NCBI RefSeq assembly: GCF_001618865.1 | Contig: NZ_CP015136.1 | Coordinates: 1,151,001 to 1,215,000, forward strand | Direction of reading: 5' to 3' | Length of the DNA stretch: 64,000 nucleotides | DNA from: Luteitalea pratensis | GTDB taxonomy: Bacteria; Acidobacteriota; Vicinamibacteria; Vicinamibacterales; Vicinamibacteraceae | Shown: in pieces, positions 26,360 to 33,538 of the stretch | Position numbering within the stretch: the stretch's first letter is position 1 | Layout: every line of letters starts with the position of its first letter | Program-made: the position numbers and the translations under genes | The notes under the pieces: model-generated | Seen by the model: only the letters and a program-made list of their open reading frames with translations | Told to the model about the DNA's origin: nothing | The model's database searches: none

Positions 26360-26712
26360 GTCGAATCGACGCCGACAAGCCAGCCAGCCTCCTTCCCGGC
26401 ACGCTGGACATGCTGATTCTCAAGGCCGTGTCGCTGGCACCGCTGCACGGATATGGCGTCCTGCTCCGCATTCGGCAGATCTCCGGCAACGCCCTCGACA
26501 TTCCGCAGGGGTCGCTATACCCGGCGCTCCACCGCCTGGACCACCAGGGCCTGATCGCGACCGAATGGGGCCAGAGCGAGAACAACCGCCGGGCGAAGTA
26601 CTACACGCTGACGGCAGCGGGTCGGCGTCGCCTCCGCGACGAGGCCGCGGGCTGGACCCGGCTCGCGACGGCCATCGATGCGGCGATGCGCGCCACGTCC
26701 GAGGAGGTCTGA
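26350..26712 (+). CDS. PadR-family transcriptional regulator 1
   Basis: A 120-residue protein with the PadR winged helix: LLPGTLDMLILKAVSLAPLH, GYGVLLRIRQ, then GSLYPALHRLDHQGLIATEW and NRRAKYYTLTAAGRRRL, followed by the C-terminal dimerisation helix. No ribosome-binding site precedes the ATG, in keeping with a leaderless message. Its TGA ends one base before the ATG of the ADOP permease, so regulator and transporter form an operon, with malic enzyme as a possible third gene. Confidence 0.93.
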   Translation: MTRSRIDADKPASLLPGTLDMLILKAVSLAPLHGYGVLLRIRQISGNALDIPQGSLYPALHRLDHQGLIATEWGQSENNRRAKYYTLTAAGRRRLRDEAAGWTRLATAIDAAMRATSEEV

Positions 26713-26713
26713 G

Positions 26714-29371
26714 ATGCTCGCGCGGCTCCGTTCCCTCGTGGGTTCGCTTGCGCAGCGTCGTACATTCGAGGCCGACCTCGACGAGGAGCTCGGCGCCCAC
26801 ATCGAGCAGTACACCCGGGACCTCATTGGTTCGGGAATGTCACCGGAGGACGCGCACCGGCAGGCGCGCCTCGAGCTTGGCGGACTGAACACGGTCAAGG
26901 ACGAGTGCCGTGAGGCGCGCGGACTCGGCGCATTCGATGCGTTCCAGCGGGAGTGCCGGTACGCCGCCCGCCAGCTGCGGCGCAGCCCAGGATTTGCCGG
27001 CACCGTCGTGCTCACGCTCGCCCTCTCGATCGGCGCCAACACCGCCATCTTCTCCCTCGTCAACACGCTGCTGCTGGAAGCGTTGCCTTACGCGCAGCCG
27101 GAGCGCATCGGGACGCTGTATGCCCGGACCTCGGGTCTCGAGTCGGCGGAGGCGCGCAGAACCGTCGATGGCGAGCAGTGGGAACACGTGCGCGACGAGG
27201 TGTCGTCGGTCGTCCCGGCGGTGGCGACGACGGGGACATCCGGGGCGAACATTCGCGCGGGTTCCGTCGTTCGATATGTTCGTGCCGGCCGGGTCTCGGC
27301 ACGATATTTCGACGTACTGGCGCTGCACCCCGTCGTGGGACGTACGTTTGCACCGGACGAAGACGTTCCAAACGGTCCGAACGTCGCGATGCTGAGCCAC
27401 GCCCTGTGGCAGAACATGCTCGGCGGCCGCACCGACGTCGTCGGGCAGTCCGTGATGCTGAAGGGCGAACCGTACACGGTCGTCGGCGTCCTGCCCGAAG
27501 GGGCCACGACGCCTCTCGAAGCCGACGTGTACACCGCCCTGCAACCGAACCGCGACGGGGACGGGAGGGCAGCAAACTTCCGCCTCGTCATGCGGCTGCG
27601 TGATGGCGCGACATGGCAGCAGGCCGACGCCGAACTGCATCGCGCGTTGAGCGCGAGCTCCCGTTTCCAGAACTTTGCGCGCGAAAATCCTGGCACGCAG
27701 CTGAACTACCACGCGGTGCCACTGCAGCAGGCCGCGACCGATACCCTCAGGCCCCAGGTCCTGGCACTGATGATCGCGGCAGGACTCATCGTGCTCATTG
27801 CGTGCGCCAATATTGCCGGCCTCAGCCTGGTCCGCATGTTGCGCCGGACGCGCGAGATCACCATCCGCCTGGCGCTGGGTGCGTCCCGATGGCAGATTCA
27901 GCGCCAGCTGTGGGTCGAGCACCTGTTGCTGGCCGCGGCGGGCGGCATGGTGGGTCTCGGCGTCGGCGCGCTTGCGCTTCGCGGGTTGCTGCAACTCCTG
28001 CCGGAGCGCTTCCTGCCTGTCGCCACCGTGACGCTCGATGGCCGGGTCCTGGGCTTCACGCTCCTGCTCTCGCTGATGACCTGCGTGCTGTCGGGAGTGT
28101 TGCCAGCCGTCGCCATGGGCGGCGTCAGCCTACGATCCTCCGCGCCGGGGCGCGGCGTGATCGGCGGCGGACACATCCGTCTCAGGCAGATGCTGATTGG
28201 CGGAGAAGTGGCGCTGACGGTCGTGCTGCTTGCCGCGGCGGGACTGCTGGTCCGGACGCTCATCGGCCTGCAGACGATGCCGCCCGGCTTCAATCCGGCC
28301 GGTGTGATCACCGCGAAGGTATCGCTCGACGACGTTCGATATCACGACCCCGGGGCCTTTCGCAGGTTGCTGACCGAGAGTCTGTCGGCGATGAGCCGGA
28401 TTCCTGGCGTGCAGAGCGCCGCCGTCGCCTTGACGCTGCCCTACGAGCGGGCCGTGTTCAACGGCGTGAAGCTCGGTTCCGGCAAGGAGGCGGGGCGAAC
28501 GATCAGCACGAATCATGTGTACGTGACGCCTCGCTATTTCGAGACCATGCAGATCGCGGTGCTCGAAGGCCGCGTGTTCACGGACGCGGACGGCCCTGAC
28601 GACCAGCCGGTCACCATCGTCAACCGGTCGTTCGCACGCAAGTTCTTCGGGGAGGAGAGTCCGGTCGGCCGGTATCTCGACGACAAGGTCCTGATCGTCG
28701 GCATCGTCGCCGACACCGTCCTGTCCGCGGAAGGCCGGTTGAACCCGGGAACGGCCCCCTTGACCCGCGAAGAGATGGTCTATGTCCCTGCCGCCCAGGT
28801 GACCGACTCCAAGATGCTCGCCCTCGCGCACGGCTTCTTCCAGCCAAGCTGGATTGTCCGGACGGCCGCCCCGGCGGGTGTGCCTGCCCAGATGCAGCGC
28901 GTACTGTCGAACGCCGATCCGCAACTCGCCATGTCGGGCGTGTTCGAGATGAGTGACCTCATGGCTCTCGCACTCGCGCGCCAGCGGGTCGCCGTGGCGC
29001 TGTTGGCCGTGATGTCGGCGCTCGCGCTTCTGCTGAGCGCGGTGGGCATCTTCGCGTTGGTCGCCAGCGTGGTTGCGCAGCGGACACGGGAAATCGGGAT
29101 CCTGATGGCGTTGGGCTCGACCGTTCCACAGACCATGGTCCGCGTCGGCAGGGCCGGCGTGATCACCTCGGGAGTGGGATTGCTGCTTGGACTGATCCTG
29201 TGCGCCGTCGTGCTGCCGGCGATGCGCAGCGTCCTGTACGGCGTCGGCGTGTACGACCTGCCGACCATGCTGGCGGTGGTGCTGACGCTGGTGGCCGTGA
29301 CCCTCCTGGCCACGACGCCCATCCTGAGGATTGCGCGCATCGACCCCGTGAAGGCCCTCCGCGAAGAATAA
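26714..29371 (+). CDS. ADOP-type ABC transporter permease 1 (MacB/FtsX-like)
   Basis: An 885-residue protein from ATG 26714, with GGAGG 6 bases upstream inside the end of the PadR gene. The N-terminal segment with DLDEELGAHIEQYTRDLI is typical of acidobacterial duplicated orphan permeases. Two MacB-type periplasmic domains and two FtsX-type membrane blocks follow: helix 1 GTVVLTLALSIGANTAIFSL, the middle block LMIAAGLIVLIACANIAGLS with REITIRLALGASRWQIQRQL, and the C-terminal block EIGILMALGSTVPQTMVRVG ending ARIDPVKALREE. No ATPase gene is nearby, as usual for the family. Substrate is unknown. Confidence 0.92.
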   Translation: MLARLRSLVGSLAQRRTFEADLDEELGAHIEQYTRDLIGSGMSPEDAHRQARLELGGLNTVKDECREARGLGAFDAFQRECRYAARQLRRSPGFAGTVVLTLALSIGANTAIFSLVNTLLLEALPYAQPERIGTLYARTSGLESAEARRTVDGEQWEHVRDEVSSVVPAVATTGTSGANIRAGSVVRYVRAGRVSARYFDVLALHPVVGRTFAPDEDVPNGPNVAMLSHALWQNMLGGRTDVVGQSVMLKGEPYTVVGVLPEGATTPLEADVYTALQPNRDGDGRAANFRLVMRLRDGATWQQADAELHRALSASSRFQNFARENPGTQLNYHAVPLQQAATDTLRPQVLALMIAAGLIVLIACANIAGLSLVRMLRRTREITIRLALGASRWQIQRQLWVEHLLLAAAGGMVGLGVGALALRGLLQLLPERFLPVATVTLDGRVLGFTLLLSLMTCVLSGVLPAVAMGGVSLRSSAPGRGVIGGGHIRLRQMLIGGEVALTVVLLAAAGLLVRTLIGLQTMPPGFNPAGVITAKVSLDDVRYHDPGAFRRLLTESLSAMSRIPGVQSAAVALTLPYERAVFNGVKLGSGKEAGRTISTNHVYVTPRYFETMQIAVLEGRVFTDADGPDDQPVTIVNRSFARKFFGEESPVGRYLDDKVLIVGIVADTVLSAEGRLNPGTAPLTREEMVYVPAAQVTDSKMLALAHGFFQPSWIVRTAAPAGVPAQMQRVLSNADPQLAMSGVFEMSDLMALALARQRVAVALLAVMSALALLLSAVGIFALVASVVAQRTREIGILMALGSTVPQTMVRVGRAGVITSGVGLLLGLILCAVVLPAMRSVLYGVGVYDLPTMLAVVLTLVAVTLLATTPILRIARIDPVKALREE

Positions 29372-29390
29372 GACAACAGAAGGTACACCC

Positions 29391-30989
29391 ATGAAACGTG
29401 GCTTCGACGTCCTTCGGGACAAGGCGCTCAACCGGTCGATCACATTCAGCCGGCGCGACCGCGATCGCCTGGGTCTGCGTGGATTGCTGCCGCACCGCGT
29501 GGCGACCGACCGGCAGATGGTGCAGCGGGTCATGGACAACCTGCAGCGGTTGCCTCGCGACATCGATCGCTACATGCTGCTGTCGTCGCTGCAGGAGCGG
29601 AACCAGCGGCTCTTCTACCAGGTCATCGACGCGCACGTCGACACAATCCTGCCACTCATCTATACGCCCACGGTCGGCGAGGCCTGCCGGGAGTTCTCGC
29701 ACATGGCGCGAGACCCGAAGGGCTTCTTCATCACCCCGGACGACCGCGGATCGATTCGTCGCATCCTCGCCAACTGGCCTCGCAAGGACATCCGCGTCAT
29801 CGTCGTCACCGACGGCGAGCGGATCCTGGGCCTCGGCGATCTCGGGGCGAATGGCATGGGCATCCCGGTGGGGAAGCTGGCGTTGTACACGGCGTGTGCC
29901 GGCATCGATCCGGAGAAGTGCCTGCCGGTGACGCTCGACGTCGGTACCAACAACGATGCACTGCGAAAGGACCTGCTGTACCTCGGCTATCCGCGCCGGC
30001 GGTTGACGGGGAACGCGTACTTCACATTGGTCGACGAGTTCGTGAGCGCGGCGCAGTCGCGTTATCCCGATGCGTTGATCCAGTTCGAGGACTTCCTGAC
30101 GCCCAACGCTTACGCGCTATTGAACAGGTACCGGCAGCGCGCATTGTGTTTCAACGACGACATCCAGGGCACCGCCGCCGTCGCCCTGGCCGGTGTCTAC
30201 TCGTCGACCCGAATCACCAACCTGCGGTTCACGGACCTGAACATCATGTTTCTCGGCGCCGGCTCCGCGGCCACGGGCATCGCGGACCTGATGACCGCGG
30301 CGTTCGTGGACGAAGGGCTCACGGTCGACGAGGCGCGACGGCATCTCTCGTTCGTGGACGTGAATGGCCTGGTGGTGAAATCGCGCACGGATCTGCTGGA
30401 GCACAACCTGCCGTACGCGCACGAGATGAGGCCGCTGGGATTCGTCGACGCGATCGAGGCGATCCGGCCGCACGTGCTGATCGGCGCTACCGGCGCTCCG
30501 GGGACGTTCACGCAGGCAGTCGTCGGCAAGATGAGCAGCATCAACCAGCGCCCGGCACTCTTTGCGCTGTCGAATCCGACATCGCGCGCAGAGTGCACCG
30601 CCGAACAGGCGTACGCCTGGAGCGGAGGGCGGGCGCTGTTCGCCAGTGGCAGTCCCTTTGGCCCGGTGGCATTCGGCGAAACGATGTTTCACCCCGCACA
30701 GGGCAACAACGTCTACGTCTTCCCCGGCATCGGCCTTGGCGCCCTGGCCTGCCGTGCGCGCACGCTGCCGGACGAGTTGTTCCTGACCGCGGCGCGCACG
30801 CTGGCCGGCCTGGTGCGCCGCCCCCACCTCGACAAGGGCTCGCTCTACCCGCCGCTGCGCGACATCAGGAAGATCTCGCTCGCCATCGCCGCCAGCGTCG
30901 CCACACAGGCGTATGCAATGAACCTGGCGCGTGAGGCGCGGCCCCGGAACGTGCGGGCAAGCGTCGAGGCCATGATGTATCGCCCGTGA
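29391..30989 (+). CDS. NAD-dependent malic enzyme
   Basis: A 532-residue enzyme that decarboxylates malate to pyruvate with NAD(P)+ reduction. PLIYTPTVGEACR contains the catalytic Tyr91, NGMGIPVGKLALYTACAGI the general base Lys162, QFEDF and CFNDDIQGTAAVALAG the metal ligands, and FLGAGSAATGIADL the nucleotide fold. ALSNPTSRAECTAEQAYAW is the usual C-terminal signature. ATG 29391 has AGAAGG 6 bases upstream. It begins 19 bases after the ADOP gene, so it may be read through from the PadR1 promoter, which would tie carbon metabolism to that regulator. Length agrees with SfcA/MaeA. Confidence 0.95.
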   Translation: MKRGFDVLRDKALNRSITFSRRDRDRLGLRGLLPHRVATDRQMVQRVMDNLQRLPRDIDRYMLLSSLQERNQRLFYQVIDAHVDTILPLIYTPTVGEACREFSHMARDPKGFFITPDDRGSIRRILANWPRKDIRVIVVTDGERILGLGDLGANGMGIPVGKLALYTACAGIDPEKCLPVTLDVGTNNDALRKDLLYLGYPRRRLTGNAYFTLVDEFVSAAQSRYPDALIQFEDFLTPNAYALLNRYRQRALCFNDDIQGTAAVALAGVYSSTRITNLRFTDLNIMFLGAGSAATGIADLMTAAFVDEGLTVDEARRHLSFVDVNGLVVKSRTDLLEHNLPYAHEMRPLGFVDAIEAIRPHVLIGATGAPGTFTQAVVGKMSSINQRPALFALSNPTSRAECTAEQAYAWSGGRALFASGSPFGPVAFGETMFHPAQGNNVYVFPGIGLGALACRARTLPDELFLTAARTLAGLVRRPHLDKGSLYPPLRDIRKISLAIAASVATQAYAMNLAREARPRNVRASVEAMMYRP

Positions 30990-31008
30990 CGCGGGTGCGC
31001 GTGAGCGA

Positions 31009-32286
31009 TCAGAACGCTTCCTGCACGGCCAGGTAGACGCCCTTGGACCCCTGCTTGCCGAAGCCGACGTCAAAGCACAGGTTGGTCTTCGACCGCTTGT
31101 TGATCAGCAACCGCAACCCGGCACCGCCGCCCGTGGCGAAGCTGTCGAAGAGGCGTTCGCCCTGATCCAGGCTGCTCACCGTGGTGGTGTTGAGGAAGGC
31201 AACCATACCCAGCAGCCCATTCCGCGTCAGCGTCGCCCTGTATTCGATCTCGCCGTAGGCAAGCCGTTCGCCCCGAAACTGGCCTTCGGCGTAACCGCGC
31301 GCCGACCGGCCGTACGTGTCGCCGGCCGTGGAGGGCAGGTCCAGGAACGGAGCCACGCCGCCGACGACGAGATCGGCGAACGTCCAGAAGGCGATCTTGT
31401 GCCGGCGATCGTGCGACAGGTTCACGTAGGTCCGCAAGTCGAGGTTGACCTTCTGCCAGCTCGAATCGCCGCCGAGGAAACCGTCGAACAGCGTTCGATA
31501 GCTGGCCTTGGCCAGCCATCCCCGATCGGCGTTGATGAAGCTGTCGCGATTGTCCCAGAGGATGTCCACGCTCGTGCCGGCGGCGATCTGCGAGTCGAGT
31601 GGAAGGCCGTGCTTCTGGCTGTATTCCACGTACGGGGACTCGGGCCAGGCCACTTCTTCGTCGTCGCCGGGGCCGACGCTGGTGTGGTTGTCGAAATAGA
31701 GGCCCGCGCCCGCGTACAGTGCGCGATGCACCCGGTAGAAGGCCGTGTGATGCAGCCTGAAGAAATCGAAATCGGCGACGGTGCCCTCACGCGTGTCGGC
31801 ACTCGTACCGAGATCGTAGGTGTCGAGCGACGTCCACTGGAAGCGGTGGTCAGCGTCGAGTCGCCAACGGTTCTCCCGCGAAAACATGGTGAAACGGTCG
31901 GTAATCGACGTCTGCTTCTTCGTCGAGAAGGTCACGCTGGTGACAATCGACGATATCCGCGTCGTCGACGGATCGCCCCGATAGAAGGCGATGTTGCCGG
32001 CCGCCCCGAACAGGGCGCCGCTCGAGGGCTTCGCGCCGATCACCGGGGCAAAGGCCCGCATCGGTTTGCGATAGTCCCAGGGCTGGTCCTGATCCGCCGT
32101 CTCCTTGTGGCGGACCTTGCGCCACAGGTCGAAGATGTCGATCGTCTCCGGGGCCGGCGACACCGCCTGCTCCGGATCGCCCTCGGCAGCGGGCGGTTGC
32201 GCAGGAGAGGGCGTCGCCATCACCAGCATGGCGATGATGAAACACGCAAGGACGCGAGGCGGAGCCCGAAAACATGGTGGGTTCAT
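31009..32286 (-). CDS. BamA/TamA-like outer-membrane beta-barrel protein without POTRA
   Basis: A 425-residue exported protein: residues 1-29 (LACFIIAMLVMATPSPAQ) are a signal peptide. After a short acidic segment come amphipathic strands typical of the surface antigen family: GALFGAAGNIAFYRGD, LDADHRFQWTS, YAGAGLYFDN, SVDILWDNRDSFINADRGWL, LDLRTYVNL, RGYAEGQFRGERLAYGEIEY and, at the C-terminus, LCFDVGFGKQGSKGVYLAVQ. The chain ends in Phe, as in barrels recognised by Bam. POTRA repeats are absent. It starts 12 bases after the methyltransferase gene, so the two form an operon; the functional link is unclear. Confidence 0.82.
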   Translation of the reverse strand: MNPPCFRAPPRVLACFIIAMLVMATPSPAQPPAAEGDPEQAVSPAPETIDIFDLWRKVRHKETADQDQPWDYRKPMRAFAPVIGAKPSSGALFGAAGNIAFYRGDPSTTRISSIVTSVTFSTKKQTSITDRFTMFSRENRWRLDADHRFQWTSLDTYDLGTSADTREGTVADFDFFRLHHTAFYRVHRALYAGAGLYFDNHTSVGPGDDEEVAWPESPYVEYSQKHGLPLDSQIAAGTSVDILWDNRDSFINADRGWLAKASYRTLFDGFLGGDSSWQKVNLDLRTYVNLSHDRRHKIAFWTFADLVVGGVAPFLDLPSTAGDTYGRSARGYAEGQFRGERLAYGEIEYRATLTRNGLLGMVAFLNTTTVSSLDQGERLFDSFATGGGAGLRLLINKRSKTNLCFDVGFGKQGSKGVYLAVQEAF

Positions 32287-32298
32287 CGAAGGATCGCC

Positions 32299-32943
32299 TC
32301 AGCGCTTGCAACTGATGGACACACCCGCACTGCTCGACGTGTCCACGGTGGTCGTGGCATCCGGCAAGGCCTTCATGTAGGCCAGGAACTCCGCAATGCC
32401 GCGGCTTACGCGTCCGGCGACATTGTGGGCCGTGAAGCAGCCACCGCGAGCGACCTTCGGCCAGACGGCCTGCGCGTACTGCGTGTACCACTCCTTGTCG
32501 GCGTCGGAGAACACGAAGTCGAACGGACCCGGCAGCGCGGGGACGATGTCGTGCGCGTCGCCGAGGCGCGCGTCGATGTAGGACGCGACACCGGCCTCCT
32601 TGAAATTCGCGAGGGCGGTGCGGTGCCGTCCCGGGTCGAGTTCCACCGTCGTCAGCCTGCCACCAGTCTTCGCGAGCGCCCACGCGATCCAGATGCCTGA
32701 ATGCCCCGTGGACGTCCCGATCTCCAGCGCGCGCGTGAACTTGTGCTTGACGATCAGATCGTGGAGGAGCTGACCGTCGCTCTCCGGCACGTTGAGGTCA
32801 TGCCATGTGCCCTTGCGCTGCTCCAGGAATGCCTTGACCTTGCTGTCCAGTTCGGTGCCCGTCGGCTGCTGCCCAGCGATGTGAACGGGCAGCAGCAGGG
32901 TCATGCCGGCGATCGATGCCACTGCGAGGACGAGTGTGCCCAT
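32299..32943 (-). CDS. class I SAM O-methyltransferase with N-terminal signal sequence
   Basis: A 214-residue protein from ATG 32943 with AGGAG 11 bases upstream. The N-terminus MGTLVLAVASIAGMTLLLPV is a signal peptide or anchor. The body is an AdoMet-dependent O-methyltransferase of the class with ALEIGTSTGHSGIWIAWAL (motif I), TTVELDPGRHRTALANF, ARLGDAHDIVP and FDFVFSDADKEWY. This family normally methylates catechols or CoA esters in the cytosol, so an export signal is unexpected; a membrane-anchored form is the alternative. It is divergent from PadR gene 2, sharing a 234-base control region, and leads the barrel gene. Confidence 0.82.
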   Translation of the reverse strand: MGTLVLAVASIAGMTLLLPVHIAGQQPTGTELDSKVKAFLEQRKGTWHDLNVPESDGQLLHDLIVKHKFTRALEIGTSTGHSGIWIAWALAKTGGRLTTVELDPGRHRTALANFKEAGVASYIDARLGDAHDIVPALPGPFDFVFSDADKEWYTQYAQAVWPKVARGGCFTAHNVAGRVSRGIAEFLAYMKALPDATTTVDTSSSAGVSISCKR

Positions 32944-33118
32944 GTTCGTGATTGCTCCTGCCCAGGCATCAAAGGTCGGCCCGACGCTGAGGATGACCGG
33001 AAAGCCAACGCCCACACCGTAGTGCTCTTTCTGGAAACCTACAACAGGTGTGGCCTTCTTGTGGTGGTCCAGGGGTGCAGCAGAGGTACGCGCTGACAGG
33101 GGGCCCGCGCCGTGCCGC

Positions 33119-33138
33119 GGTGCCGCACGTGCGGCACC
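33119..33138. promoter_or_regulatory. 20-bp perfect palindrome between divergent methyltransferase and PadR2 genes
   Basis: The arms GGTGCCGCAC (33119-33128) and GTGCGGCACC (33129-33138) form a perfect palindrome with no spacer, 40 bases upstream of the PadR2 start codon and just upstream of its -35 element. It could be an operator for a second regulator or for the divergent methyltransferase gene. Confidence 0.5.
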
Positions 33139-33140
33139 TA

Positions 33141-33180
33141 TGGACATTGCAAAGGGAGCCTGCTAGCCTCATATGCAATG
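33141..33180 (+). promoter_or_regulatory. promoter and operator of PadR gene 2
   Basis: TGGACA (33141-33146), 17 bases, TAGCCT (33164-33169) give a promoter whose start point should fall at about 33176-33178, the position of the ATG (33178), so a leaderless message is likely. CATTGCA (33145-33151) and TGCAATG (33174-33180) are inverted half-sites; the first overlaps the -35 element and the second contains the start codon. The layout parallels PadR1 although the half-site sequence differs. Confidence 0.6.
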
Positions 33181-33537
33181 GCCAAAGGACGACTTCGCGC
33201 CGCATCGAGGCTCGACGTGCTGCAGGGAACGCTCGATCTGATGGTGCTGCAGACGCTCGAGAGCATGGGGCCCCAGCATGGCTACGGCATTGCCCGCCGC
33301 CTCGAGCAGGTCAGCGACGACATCCTGAAACTGAACGAAGGAACCGTGTACACCGCTCTCATGCGGCTCCAGCACCAGCGATGGATTTTGGCGAACTGGG
33401 GAACCTCGGAGAACAACCGGAAGGCCAAGTTCTACGCGATCACGCCTGCAGGCCGGCGCCAGCTGGCGCGTGAAGTGCAGAGCTGGGACCGCCTCGCGGG
33501 CCTGATCGCCCGCCTCCGTGCCGTGGAGCCCTCCTGA
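33178..33537 (+). CDS. PadR-family transcriptional regulator 2
   Basis: A 119-residue PadR protein from ATG 33178. The winged helix reads LDVLQGTLDLMVLQTLESMG, HGYGIARRLEQ, NEGTVYTALMRLQHQRWILA and NNRKAKFYAITPAGRRQLA, with a C-terminal dimerisation helix. No ribosome-binding site precedes the start. Its stop codon is one base before the next gene, the same arrangement as PadR1, so it is the likely repressor of permease 2. Confidence 0.93.
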   Translation: MAKGRLRAASRLDVLQGTLDLMVLQTLESMGPQHGYGIARRLEQVSDDILKLNEGTVYTALMRLQHQRWILANWGTSENNRKAKFYAITPAGRRQLAREVQSWDRLAGLIARLRAVEPS

Positions 33538-33538
33538 C

